From the NCBI RefSeq assembly GCF_008329985.2, contig NZ_CP038437.2, positions 2,542,001 through 2,606,000 on the forward strand: a stretch of 64,000 bases of DNA, read 5' to 3'. Each line of letters opens with the position of its first letter. The stretch's first letter is position 1. A model generated the notes under the pieces. It made no database searches. It was not told where the DNA came from and worked only from the letters and a program-made list of their open reading frames with translations. This stretch comes from Halomonas binhaiensis (GTDB lineage: Bacteria > Pseudomonadota > Gammaproteobacteria > Pseudomonadales > Halomonadaceae). A program made the position numbers and the translations under genes. Positions 9,033-17,643 of the stretch are shown piece by piece.

Positions 9033-9959
9033 TTAGAAGCTCTGAGACATCAGAATATCGATGAACTCTTCAACGATGTCTGACAGGGGCTCCCCCTTTC
9101 GCGTCATCACACCATAGTAACCAAGAGGTTTACCGATCTTTAATGGTAGAGAGACAAATGTTCCCTGGGAGAAGGAGGTTTCCATGACGGAACAAGGCTG
9201 TACGGACAGTGCATCAGATGAAGCGACCAGCTGCAGAGAAGATTGCGTCGATGTTGTCTCGATGACATTTCTGGGAGATGGCACCTGCGCCTCGGCCAAT
9301 GCTTCCTCGAAAAGTCCTCGCATCGGGCTAGTCATAGGATGAAGGACCCATGGCCATTTCACCACTTCCTGCAGGGAAACATTGGCATGGCATAACGGAT
9401 GATTCTGGCGCACGACAACAGCAACAGGCTCTTCTCCAAGAGGGCGAAAGTCAAACAAGTGGCGCTGCCCATATTCCGTAAATCGCCCTATCACTACATC
9501 AAGAAGCTTGTATTCCAGATCCACCAGAAGACGATCACTGGAGTTTTCGAACAGACTGACAGCCAGGCGTGGACGATGCACCTTCAATGCCGTAATCGCC
9601 TTGGGCAATATGACCGGCGCAGCCCCTGGCACTGAGCCCAGAGCCAAGGCACCTTGCCCACCTTCCTGCATGGAAGCCAGTTCTTCCACCAGGCGGTCGG
9701 TGTCATTGAGCAGGCGCCGCGCATAACGCAACACACACAGTCCGGCTTCCGTAGGCTCCATGCCTCCCGGGTCCCGTGTAAACAGCAGCATGCCGAGAAA
9801 GGCCTCGATGTCCTTGAGCATCTTGCTGCCTGCGGGCTGGCTGATATTCAACTGTCTGGAGGCAGTATGCATATTTCGACTTTCGTCCAAGGCAACCAAA
9901 AAAGCCAGATGTTTCAGGCGCATCCAGCTCTTCACATGCAGTCCAATATCACCTGCCAT
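9033..9959 (-). CDS. LysR-family transcriptional regulator
   Basis: A 308-residue regulator with an N-terminal winged helix-turn-helix (RLKHLAFLVALDESRNMHTA then SRQLNISQPAGSKMLKDIE, about residues 14-55) and a periplasmic-binding-like effector domain. The start at 9959 follows GGAGG by five bases. It is divergent from the L-fuconate dehydratase gene. LysR proteins usually control the divergent neighbour, so an intermediate of fuconate or galactonate breakdown is the likely effector. The sequence resembles the GbpR/galactose-binding-protein regulator group in its N-terminal region, but I am not sure of the subgroup. Confidence 0.88.
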   Translation of the reverse strand: MAGDIGLHVKSWMRLKHLAFLVALDESRNMHTASRQLNISQPAGSKMLKDIEAFLGMLLFTRDPGGMEPTEAGLCVLRYARRLLNDTDRLVEELASMQEGGQGALALGSVPGAAPVILPKAITALKVHRPRLAVSLFENSSDRLLVDLEYKLLDVVIGRFTEYGQRHLFDFRPLGEEPVAVVVRQNHPLCHANVSLQEVVKWPWVLHPMTSPMRGLFEEALAEAQVPSPRNVIETTSTQSSLQLVASSDALSVQPCSVMETSFSQGTFVSLPLKIGKPLGYYGVMTRKGEPLSDIVEEFIDILMSQSF

Positions 9960-9989
9960 TCTCGCCTCCAGAAATACGTCATACCTAGC

Positions 9990-10006
9990 GATAACCTGGC
10001 GTTATC
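9990..10006. promoter_or_regulatory. LysR-type operator candidate GATAAC-N5-GTTATC
   Basis: The perfect inverted repeat GATAACCTGGCGTTATC contains the ATAAC-N5-GTTAT arrangement, a T-N11-A LysR box. It lies 30 bp from the LysR start codon, between that gene and the divergent fuconate dehydratase, where autoregulatory recognition sites normally lie. Confidence 0.6.
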
Positions 10007-10126
10007 AGCATGACAAAAAATACCATTGGCCGACATTTCAAGCGAGGAAATAAACTTTCAACTCGCTCCATCACCATCAATGAAATCGCCAAAAAACTCG
10101 CTGAACACCAGGAAAAACATACCAAC

Positions 10127-11437
10127 ATGACCATCATCACAAGAGTCGAAGCACGCGACATCCGCTTTCCCACATCCCGCGAACTAGATGGCTCGGATGC
10201 CATGAACGAGGCTCCCGACTATTCCGCCGCCTATGTCATTCTGCATACCGACCAGAACGATGGAATCACTGGACATGGCCTGACATTCACCATCGGCCGT
10301 GGCAACGATATCTGCGTTGCCGCCATCAATGCCATGGCGTCACGCCTGGAAGGCCGCAACCTTGAAGACATCACCGCCAACATGGGCGCTTTCTGGCGCG
10401 ACCTGACCAGCGGTGACAGCCAATTACGCTGGCTTGGCCCGGAAAAGGGCGTGATGCACCTGGCTTCGGCAGCCATGGTCAATGCCCTGTGGGATCTGTG
10501 GGCCAAGCGTGAAGGCAAGCCGGTCTGGAAGCTGCTTGTCGACATGACGCCAGAACAGTTGGTCAACTGCCTGGACTTCCGCTTTGTCAGCGACGTACTG
10601 ACCCCTCAGGAAGCCATCGCCATGCTCAAGCGCAAGGCTGACGGCAAGGCCGAACGTGAGGCGCAGATGCGTGACCAGGGCTATCCCGCCTACACGACTT
10701 CGGCGGGCTGGCTCGGCTATCCGGAAGACAAGGTACGCCGACTGTGCCGCGAAGCACTGGCGGAAGGCTGGGAACATTTCAAGCAGAAGGTCGGTGGCAA
10801 TCTCGACGAAGACCGTCGCCGCGCAGCCATCATCCGTGAGGAAATCGGCGAACACCGCACCTTGATGATGGATGCCAACCAGGTCTGGGATGTGGATGAA
10901 ACCATTGCCAACATGCGCAGCCTGGCGGAATTCAACCCATATTGGATCGAAGAGCCGACCAGCCCCGATGACATCCTTGGTCACGCGGAAATCCGCCATC
11001 GGCTGGCTGATTCGGGCATCGGCGTCGCGACCGGCGAACACTGCCATAACCGCGTGATGTTCAAGCAACTCCTTCAGGCCGGCGCCATCGACTTCTGCCA
11101 GCTCGACTCCTGCCGCCTGGGCGGCCTCAATGAGGTCATCATGGTGGTCCTGCTTTCCGCCAAGTTCGACGTTCCGATCTGTCCTCACGGCGGTGGCGTG
11201 GGGCTCTGCGAATACACCCAGCACATTTCGATGTTCGACTACATCGCTGTCTCCGGCTCTCTTGAGGGTCGTCTGCTGGAGTACGTCGACCACCTGCATG
11301 AACACTTCATTGACCCGGTGCGTACCCGCAGGGGCCATTACCTGATCCCGGAAGCACCAGGCTACAGCATCACCATGAAGCCAGAGACGCTGGAAACATT
11401 TGCCTATCCAGCTGGTGCCGCCTGGAAAGAAGGCTAA
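10127..11437 (+). CDS. L-fuconate dehydratase, enolase superfamily
   Basis: A 436-residue mandelate-racemase-type enolase superfamily protein. Features in order are the KQKVGG lysine motif, the metal ligands Asp in LMMDANQVWD, Glu in YWIEEPTSPDD and Glu in TGEHCHNR, and the active-site His in CPHGGGVGLCEY. This combination and length match Xanthomonas L-fuconate dehydratase, which forms 2-keto-3-deoxy-L-fuconate. The start at 10127 begins MTIITRVEARD, as in the family; the in-frame region upstream to 10010 reads as leader and shows no domain. Downstream genes encode the next two steps of the same pathway. L-galactonate is a possible second substrate. Confidence 0.85.
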   Translation: MTIITRVEARDIRFPTSRELDGSDAMNEAPDYSAAYVILHTDQNDGITGHGLTFTIGRGNDICVAAINAMASRLEGRNLEDITANMGAFWRDLTSGDSQLRWLGPEKGVMHLASAAMVNALWDLWAKREGKPVWKLLVDMTPEQLVNCLDFRFVSDVLTPQEAIAMLKRKADGKAEREAQMRDQGYPAYTTSAGWLGYPEDKVRRLCREALAEGWEHFKQKVGGNLDEDRRRAAIIREEIGEHRTLMMDANQVWDVDETIANMRSLAEFNPYWIEEPTSPDDILGHAEIRHRLADSGIGVATGEHCHNRVMFKQLLQAGAIDFCQLDSCRLGGLNEVIMVVLLSAKFDVPICPHGGGVGLCEYTQHISMFDYIAVSGSLEGRLLEYVDHLHEHFIDPVRTRRGHYLIPEAPGYSITMKPETLETFAYPAGAAWKEG

Positions 11438-11439
11438 TG

Positions 11440-11484
11440 GTTTCTGAAAGCAGGGGTTTCTGAAAGCAGCCGCTTCTGAAAGCG
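11440..11484 (+). repeat. 3 x 16-bp tandem array between fuconate dehydratase and TRAP binding protein
   Basis: Units of consensus GTTTCTGAAAGCAG(G/C)(G/C) start at 11440, 11456 and 11472, directly after the dehydratase stop codon. The third unit is truncated after GCTTCTGAAAGCG. Confidence 0.75.
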
Positions 11485-11586
11485 TTTCCGTTCTGCCGGT
11501 AACGGTGCATCTCGACAGTCAGTTCTCACCGGCACCAAGGCTGCGGTTCTCCGCAGCCAACACGCCATCTCCAGAGGGGAGTACTC

Positions 11587-12672
11587 ATGAACACAATCAC
11601 AAATACCCTGATGCATGCTCACTACCTCGCCAAACGCACTCTCACCGGTATTCTAGCCACCCTTGCCATCTCCAGCGCCAGCCTGTCACTGGCCGCCACA
11701 GACATGCCACCACTCCCCGAAGTGGACGGAACAGTGGTGGAAGGCGACGGCAATGACTACACCCTGAAATTCAGCATCGGCACCACGCAGTCCGGTGCCC
11801 AGTACCGTGGACTGGAGTACTTCAAGGATATCGTCGAGAAGCGCAGCGACGGTCACATCAAGGTGCAACTTTTCCATAGCGCGCAACTGGGTGACGACCT
11901 GCAGGCCGTAAGTGCACTCCAGGCAGGCACTCTGGAGATGACCGCACCGTCCACTTCTCCGCTGGTCAACATGTTCCCTCAATTCGCGGTCTTCGACCTG
12001 CCCTTCCTGTTTCCGTCACCGGAAGTCGCCGACAAGGTCCTGGACGGTGAAATTGGCAAGCGCATGCTAGAAGAGGCCAGCACCAACGGGCTGGTTGCCA
12101 TCGGCTGGGCGGAAAATGGCTATCGCCAGCTGACCGACAGCAAGGCGGCCGTGTCTACCCCAGAGGACCTCAAGGGGCTCAAGATCCGTACTATGCAGAA
12201 CCCCATCCATCTGGATATCTGGCGCACCTTGGGCGCCAATCCCACTCCCATGTCATTTGCTGAGCTATTTACCGCACTGGAACAAGGCGTTGTCGATGGC
12301 CAGGAAAACCCCTGGATCACCATTCAGTCATCCAGATTCAATGAAGTACAGCCTTACGCCACAGAAACCAATCATGTCTACACCCCCTTCGTCACTCTGG
12401 TGTCCGAACGCTTCTGGAACAAGCTACCGGAAAGCTACCAAGGTCTGCTGGTGGAAGCCGCCGGAGAGATGGGGCGTTATGAGCGCGAAGTCAGTCGCAC
12501 GCTCAATGACGCCATCAAGCAGCAATTGAAAGATGAGGGCATGCAGATCACCGAGCTCTCCGCTGAGCAGGTCGCCACTTTCCAGGACACGTTGGCACCG
12601 GTCTACGATGACTGGCGCGACAAGATCGGCGGTGAACTGATCGACGATATCCAAGCCATCAGCCAGCCATGA
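11587..12672 (+). CDS. TRAP transporter solute-binding protein (DctP)
   Basis: A 361-residue exported binding protein with a signal peptide of about 37 residues. It shows the DctP pattern: PEDLKGLKIRTMQNPIHLD with the Arg that normally grips the ligand carboxylate, then FTALEQGVVDGQENPW. The start has GAGGGGAG about seven bases upstream. It leads the dctP-dctQ-dctM set, which should import a sugar acid or related carboxylate driven by a sodium or proton gradient. Its place right after fuconate dehydratase makes L-fuconate or a related aldonate the likely ligand; that is inference from position. Confidence 0.85.
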   Translation: MNTITNTLMHAHYLAKRTLTGILATLAISSASLSLAATDMPPLPEVDGTVVEGDGNDYTLKFSIGTTQSGAQYRGLEYFKDIVEKRSDGHIKVQLFHSAQLGDDLQAVSALQAGTLEMTAPSTSPLVNMFPQFAVFDLPFLFPSPEVADKVLDGEIGKRMLEEASTNGLVAIGWAENGYRQLTDSKAAVSTPEDLKGLKIRTMQNPIHLDIWRTLGANPTPMSFAELFTALEQGVVDGQENPWITIQSSRFNEVQPYATETNHVYTPFVTLVSERFWNKLPESYQGLLVEAAGEMGRYEREVSRTLNDAIKQQLKDEGMQITELSAEQVATFQDTLAPVYDDWRDKIGGELIDDIQAISQP

Positions 12673-12679
12673 AGCCGGG

Positions 12680-12703
12680 ACGCACCGCCAACTGGCGGTG
12701 CGT
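12680..12703 (+). promoter_or_regulatory. Intercistronic hairpin between dctP and dctQ
   Basis: A perfect 10-bp stem (ACGCACCGCC / GGCGGTGCGT) with an AACT loop starts eight bases after the dctP stop codon and has no T run. Such hairpins commonly protect the upstream binding-protein message from 3-prime decay, giving more binding protein than membrane subunits. Confidence 0.65.
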
Positions 12704-12731
12704 GTTTCACTGTCCACTTTTGGAGGAGAGC

Positions 12732-13286
12732 ATGTCCACCGACGACTCTCAACTCTCGACGCCAGCGACGTCACAGCCTCCTTCTCATGACACCCTTCAA
12801 GTTCAGGGCTGGGTGAGATGGCTCATTGTATCTCTGCGCATCGTTACCGGCCTGCTGGTACTTGGCGTCGTGTTCTGCGTCTCAGCCAATGTCTTTGGCC
12901 GTTTCGTTCTCAATACTTCCTATGCCTGGGCCGAGGAAATGTCTCGCGTGCTGTTCATCTGGCTGGTTCTGCTGGGAGCAGGACTGGGCAGCCTGGAAAA
13001 GGAACACGTGGCCGTCACCTACTTCAGGAACCTCGCAACGCCCAGGCTGCGCAAGGCCCTGGCCCTGCTGGTCATTGCCCTTATCTATCTCGTTTGCCTG
13101 TGCATCCTTGCTGGCTTCAAGGAACTTACAGCGGGATTCACCAGCGCAACTCCCATGTTGGGCATTTCCAAGACCTGGCTCTATAGCGCCATGCCAGTGA
13201 TGGCTGTGCTGACGCTGCTTGCCAATACCCTGGCCCTCGTCGCGCTCTTCCGCAGAAATCCCTCACGCAGGAGGAGCACCCCATGA
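12732..13286 (+). CDS. TRAP transporter small membrane subunit (DctQ)
   Basis: A 184-residue protein with four hydrophobic helices and the DctQ signature (NTSYAWAEEMSRVLFIWLVLLG). It starts at 12732 after GGAGGAGAGC. It forms the small membrane subunit of the importer with the DctM protein encoded next, and its stop overlaps the dctM start in an ATGA. It belongs with the binding protein at 11587. Confidence 0.88.
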   Translation: MSTDDSQLSTPATSQPPSHDTLQVQGWVRWLIVSLRIVTGLLVLGVVFCVSANVFGRFVLNTSYAWAEEMSRVLFIWLVLLGAGLGSLEKEHVAVTYFRNLATPRLRKALALLVIALIYLVCLCILAGFKELTAGFTSATPMLGISKTWLYSAMPVMAVLTLLANTLALVALFRRNPSRRRSTP

Positions 13287-14539
13287 TCCTGTGGAGCATA
13301 TTGATCGGCCTGGCCATCTGTATTGTCATCGGCATGCCGATCTCCTTCGGCCTCGGTGCCATCAGCCTGTTCATCTTCTTCTATTCGGACTACTCACTGT
13401 CGACCATCGTTTCCCAGGCCGTCAATGGACTGGACTCTTTCCCTCTATTGGCCATTCCGCTGTTCATTCTGGTTGGCGAGGTGATGAGCGCGGGAGGCAT
13501 CGCGGCTCGCCTGGTCCGCCTGGCCAGCGCAATGGTGGGGTTTGTCGCCGGAGGACTCGGTCAAGTGGCCGTCATGACGTCGATGTTCTTCGGTGGCATC
13601 AGTGGCTCAGCCGTAGCGGATGCTTCCGCTGTCGGCAGCATGATGATCGAACCCATGAAACGGCACCGCTACTCTGGCCCCCTGGCGACAGCCATCGTGG
13701 TCGCCGCGTCGGTGGTAGGCATCATCATTCCTCCATCGATTCCCATGATCCTGTTTGGTGTGGTCACCAACACCTCGATTTCACAGCTCTTTCTCGCTGG
13801 TATTCTGCCGGGCATCCTGATAACCGTTGCCCTGGCGGCTACCACCTATGTGCAATCGCGCAAGAATGGCCCCGGACAACCCTTTGCTCTACCAGAACTC
13901 ATCACCGCCTTGAAGGATGCCTTCCTGGCCCTACTGCTCCCGGTGATCATCGTTGGCGGTATTCTCAGCGGTGTCTTCACTCCGACGGAAAGTGCCGCGA
14001 TTGCCTTGATCTATGCTTTTTGCGTGTCCACCTTCGTCTATCGCAGCCTGACACTGAAACGCTTCTTCGAGCTGTGCATTACCACTGGGCGCCTGACCGG
14101 CGTGGTCATGCTGTTGCTTGCGTTCGCCAGCGTTCTGGCCTGGCTGCTGACGGCCAACATGATTCCCCAGCAACTGGTGGTCAGTCTGTCAGCGATCACC
14201 GATAACAGGCTGTTGCTCCTGCTGTTACTGTCAGCCTTCCTGCTGGTAGTGGGCTTCTTCATGGACCTGACGCCAGCCATGGTCATTCTGGCCCCATTGA
14301 TGACTCCGGTCGTGGTCAAGCTGGGCATCGACCCTGTCTACTTCGGCGTTCTGATGTCCTTCATTCTCGGCATCGGGCTGATCACGCCACCTGTCGGTAC
14401 CGTGCTGTACGTCGGCTGCGGCGTGGGCAAGGTCGGCATGGAACAGCTGGTCAAGAGCCTGCTGCCCTTCTACTGCACCTTGCTGGTTCTGCTGGCCCTG
14501 TTTATCGCGTTCCCCGGACTGGTGCTGTGGTTCAAGTAG
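13283..14539 (+). CDS. TRAP transporter large membrane subunit (DctM)
   Basis: A 418-residue, twelve-helix DctM permease: GLDSFPLLAIPLFILVGEVM, GGISGSAVADASAVGS and IIPPSIPMILFGV are conserved TRAP large-subunit motifs, and FTPTESAAIA repeats the pattern in the second half. It is translationally coupled to dctQ through the ATGA overlap. With the preceding two genes it makes a complete secondary importer inside the fuconate gene run. Confidence 0.92.
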   Translation: MILWSILIGLAICIVIGMPISFGLGAISLFIFFYSDYSLSTIVSQAVNGLDSFPLLAIPLFILVGEVMSAGGIAARLVRLASAMVGFVAGGLGQVAVMTSMFFGGISGSAVADASAVGSMMIEPMKRHRYSGPLATAIVVAASVVGIIIPPSIPMILFGVVTNTSISQLFLAGILPGILITVALAATTYVQSRKNGPGQPFALPELITALKDAFLALLLPVIIVGGILSGVFTPTESAAIALIYAFCVSTFVYRSLTLKRFFELCITTGRLTGVVMLLLAFASVLAWLLTANMIPQQLVVSLSAITDNRLLLLLLLSAFLLVVGFFMDLTPAMVILAPLMTPVVVKLGIDPVYFGVLMSFILGIGLITPPVGTVLYVGCGVGKVGMEQLVKSLLPFYCTLLVLLALFIAFPGLVLWFK

Positions 14540-14551
14540 CCAGGGATGTTT

Positions 14552-14583
14552 CATGACTCAAGAACTGCATGACTCATATAGTG
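14552..14583 (+). repeat. 2 x 16-bp direct repeat running into the ribosome-binding site of the FAD oxidase
   Basis: CATGACTCAAGAACTG at 14552 is followed by CATGACTCATATAGTG at 14568. The second unit is followed at once by AAAGGAGG, the ribosome-binding site for the start at 14599. Confidence 0.6.
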
Positions 14584-14598
14584 AAAGGAGGCTCACAC

Positions 14599-16026
14599 AT
14601 GTCCGGTCACGATGAACTCGTCGCTGATCTGCAGAGGATGCTAGGGACCTCGGGGGTGCTCTGGCAGCCTGGCGACATGGAACGCTATCGCGTCGATTGG
14701 GCAGGAAGCCAAGGAGCGCTGCCGTTGGCCGTCGCTCGCCCCGCCAGTGTCGAAGAGGTCGCCGAAGTGGTCGGCTACTGTCATCGCCATGATATTCCGG
14801 CTGTTCCTCAGGGCGGTGGCAGTGGTCTGGTGGAAGGCGCCCTGCCGGATAGCGTTCAGCCAGAGCTGGTCATCAGCCTGGAGCGACTCAATCGTATCCG
14901 GGAGATCGATCCCATCGGCTACACCATCAGTGTTGATGCGGGCTGCATCCTGCAGAATGTCAAGGATGCCGCCGCCGCCGAAGGATGCTTCTTTCCGCTC
15001 TCCCTTGGCGCCCAGGGCAGTTGTCAGATTGGCGGTAATGTCTCGACCAATGCGGGCGGACTCAATGTGCTGCGCTACGGCATGATGCGCCAGCAGGTGC
15101 TTGGCCTGGAAGTGGTCCTGGCCGATGGGCGCATCTGGCATGGCATGAAGGCGCTGCACAAGAACAATACCGGCTATGACCTCAAGCAACTGTTCATTGG
15201 TGCAGAAGGCACCCTTGGCATTGTGACAGGCGCGGTACTCAAGCTGTCGCCCGCTCCCGAGGTGACACGCAGCGCCATGCTCGCATGTCCTGGTGTCAGC
15301 GCAGTGATGCGCCTGTATACCCTGGCCCGACGCTGCTGCTGCGACCTGCTGTCGGCTTTCGAGCTGATCCCGCGTGCCTGCATCGACCTGGCATTGGAAG
15401 CGGACGCGAACCTGCCGGACCCGATGGACACCCGACACCCTGTCTATGTACTGCTGGAAGTATCGGCAAGCGGGCCGGCCAATCTGGACGACATGCTCGA
15501 AGCGCTGTTTGAACGCGGGCTCGAACAAGGCCTGCTGCTCGACGGCGTGCTCGCGTCCAGTGATACCCAAGCTTCCCAGCTATGGCGCATTCGCGAAGCG
15601 ATGCTGGAAGGTCAACAACGTCGTGGCGATCACCTGCGCAGCGATATTTCCGTGCCCATTTCACAGCTCAGTGAGTTCCACGACCAGGCCGAGGCCATGG
15701 TTCGCAAGTTCGCGCCAGAAGCCAGTGTCATCGCCTATGGTCACGTTGGCGATGGCAACCTTCACTTCAATGTACTGCCGCCTCCCGACCTGCCTGGCGA
15801 TGAAGTTGCCATGCTGCTGCATACCCTGGAGGAACAACTGTTCGACATTGTCGATACCTTCGACGGCAGCATCAGCGCGGAACATGGCATCGGTCGGCTG
15901 AAACAGGCACGCTTTCTCGAAAGCCTGTCGGCACCGGAGCTGGACATCATGCGAGGTATCAAGCGCTTGCTCGATCCTCGCGGTCAACTTGGTGCAGGGC
16001 GCATCCTGCCCCGTACGCCCCTTTAG
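14599..16026 (+). CDS. FAD-linked oxidase, GlcD/D-lactate dehydrogenase family
   Basis: A 475-residue flavoprotein with an N-terminal FAD-binding domain (VPQGGGSGLVEGALPD, then GGNVSTNAGGLNVLRYG) and a C-terminal FAD-oxidase domain ending in ISAEHGIGRLK, whose His is typical of the glycolate/lactate/2-hydroxyglutarate oxidases. The start at 14599 follows AAAGGAGG. In the fuconate pathway the end products are pyruvate and L-lactate, so a 2-hydroxyacid oxidase fits. However, this family usually takes D-hydroxyacids, so the true substrate remains open. It stands 59 bp after dctM and 40 bp before the next gene, in an operon-like arrangement. Confidence 0.82.
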   Translation: MSGHDELVADLQRMLGTSGVLWQPGDMERYRVDWAGSQGALPLAVARPASVEEVAEVVGYCHRHDIPAVPQGGGSGLVEGALPDSVQPELVISLERLNRIREIDPIGYTISVDAGCILQNVKDAAAAEGCFFPLSLGAQGSCQIGGNVSTNAGGLNVLRYGMMRQQVLGLEVVLADGRIWHGMKALHKNNTGYDLKQLFIGAEGTLGIVTGAVLKLSPAPEVTRSAMLACPGVSAVMRLYTLARRCCCDLLSAFELIPRACIDLALEADANLPDPMDTRHPVYVLLEVSASGPANLDDMLEALFERGLEQGLLLDGVLASSDTQASQLWRIREAMLEGQQRRGDHLRSDISVPISQLSEFHDQAEAMVRKFAPEASVIAYGHVGDGNLHFNVLPPPDLPGDEVAMLLHTLEEQLFDIVDTFDGSISAEHGIGRLKQARFLESLSAPELDIMRGIKRLLDPRGQLGAGRILPRTPL

Positions 16027-16066
16027 CCTCTTATTTCAAATACTTATTTCGACAGGAGCATCGACA

Positions 16067-17212
16067 ATGACAACAGGCATTCTTCCCACCGACCACTTGC
16101 ATGCACGGCTGGCAGGACGTATATGGCGTGATGATGCACGAGGCCCGGTCTTGGTCTGCGTGCGTGATGGCCAGGTCATCGACATTTCCACTCACTGCAA
16201 TGTCATGGCCGACCTGCTCGAACGAGACGATGCCCTGGACCTGATCGCCAATGCTGACGGTGAAGTGCTGTGTGATATCGATACACTCTTGACCAACTCG
16301 CAACAGGTCCCGCCCCGAGCCCCCTATCTGCTTGCCCCGTGCGATGTGCAAGCCATCAAGGCCTGCGGCGTGACCTTTGCGGTCAGCCTGCTGGAAAGGG
16401 TGATCGAGGAACAAGCGGGCGGAGACGCCAGCCGAGCAAGCGAGCTACGCGAAGAACTCAAGCATGTGATAGGCACTGACCTGTCGCGCATCACACCTGG
16501 CAGCGACGCCGCCATCACACTCAAGACGGAGCTCCAGGCTCGCGGTGCCTGGTCGCAATACATGGAAGTGGGTATCGGCGCCGATGCAGAAGTCTTCACC
16601 AAGGCACAGCCTTTCTCATCCGTAGGCTTTGGCGCCAGCGTCGGCCTGCATCCTGCCTCCCGCTGGAACAACCCGGAGCCGGAAATCGTTCTCGCCGTTG
16701 ATGCCCAGGGTCAAGCCAGGGGCGCCACGCTGGGCAATGATGTCAACCTGCGCGATATCGAAGGCCGCAGTGCCTTGTTACTGGGCAAGGCCAAGGACAA
16801 CAACGCGTCCTGTGCCATCGGTCCTTTCATTCGTCTGTTCGATGACCACTTCACGCTCGATGATGTGCGCAATGCCCAGGTCAGCCTGCGCATTGAAGGC
16901 CAGGACGATGGCTTCGTGCTGGAAGACTCAAGTGACATGCGTGAAATCAGTCGCGACCCACTGGACCTGGTCCAGCAGACCACTGGCACCCATCATCAGT
17001 ACCCCGATGGCTTCATGCTGTTTCTTGGCACCATGTTCTCTCCAATCAAGGACCGTGACGGCACCGGGGAAGGTTTCACCCACCACTTGGGCGACCGTGT
17101 CACCATTGCCACGCCCAAGCTCGGTGCCCTGATCAACCACGTAGGACGCAGCGATCAGCTCCCTCCCTGGACCTATGGCATTCGTGCCTTCCTCGCTCAT
17201 CAGCGCCGCTAG
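16067..17212 (+). CDS. FAH-superfamily keto-deoxy sugar acid dehydratase (XylX-like)
   Basis: A 381-residue fumarylacetoacetate-hydrolase-superfamily protein, longer than the hydrolase at 18569. It shows the metal-ligand region EPEIVLAVDAQG, followed by GNDVNLRDIEGRSALLLGKAKD, and a C-terminal SPIKDRDGTGEGFTHHLGD. Length and motifs fit the 2-keto-3-deoxy-D-xylonate dehydratase (XylX) branch, which makes 2-oxoglutarate semialdehyde. The start at 16067 has AGGAG nine bases upstream. The xylonate dehydratase at the left edge would supply a suitable substrate. Position within the fuconate run leaves a 2-keto-3-deoxy-fuconate or galactonate-type substrate possible. Confidence 0.75.
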   Translation: MTTGILPTDHLHARLAGRIWRDDARGPVLVCVRDGQVIDISTHCNVMADLLERDDALDLIANADGEVLCDIDTLLTNSQQVPPRAPYLLAPCDVQAIKACGVTFAVSLLERVIEEQAGGDASRASELREELKHVIGTDLSRITPGSDAAITLKTELQARGAWSQYMEVGIGADAEVFTKAQPFSSVGFGASVGLHPASRWNNPEPEIVLAVDAQGQARGATLGNDVNLRDIEGRSALLLGKAKDNNASCAIGPFIRLFDDHFTLDDVRNAQVSLRIEGQDDGFVLEDSSDMREISRDPLDLVQQTTGTHHQYPDGFMLFLGTMFSPIKDRDGTGEGFTHHLGDRVTIATPKLGALINHVGRSDQLPPWTYGIRAFLAHQRR

Positions 17213-17643
17213 GGCTTCCCCTACCTCCTCTTTCCGCCATCACCTCGTTGAACGAGGCCATGTACTTTCCTCTGACAGCAGGCCCAGGGCCTGCTGTCAG
17301 AGCTTTTTTTGAGACACGACAAGACGTGATATGCCTCTGCACAGGCGATGACTCATATACCACCAAAGTCGAGCCAGAAGTGTGATTGGCAAGCCACCGG
17401 GTCTGGGCCATACTCGATATACAAGTCATGCTGTCATACAACCAGACACAGGCTCTGGCAGTACAGCGCCATCAGTACACAAGCATTAGCTGATGCATAC
17501 ATCAGCATCAGGCATCAGATAGCCGACAAGAAAATCATAAGTAGAAAAGACAGGCATAAGTGAAGACATCATCAGTAAAGAAAACATCAGTAGAGAGAAT
17601 GCAAACAGCGCACACATAACCAGACAATCATAGCGAGGTTGCC
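17213..17643. other. 431-bp intergenic region with one strong terminator and no gene seen
   Basis: After the terminator at 17272-17310 the rest is AT-rich with loose CATCAG-type repeats (17470-17520 and 17565-17595). No credible reading frame or RNA gene was recognised. A promoter for the dehydrogenase at 17644 is expected here. Confidence 0.5.
17272..17310 (+). terminator. Rho-independent terminator of the dctPQM-oxidase-dehydratase run
   Basis: A perfect 13-bp stem CTGACAGCAGGCC / GGCCTGCTGTCAG with a three-base loop is followed by AGC and seven T. Confidence 0.92.

Noticed and set aside
13219..14205. 328-codon forward frame overlapping dctM
   Set aside because: It lies wholly within dctQ/dctM in another frame. 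The DctM motifs are unambiguous, and the alternative product is low-complexity Arg/His/Gly.
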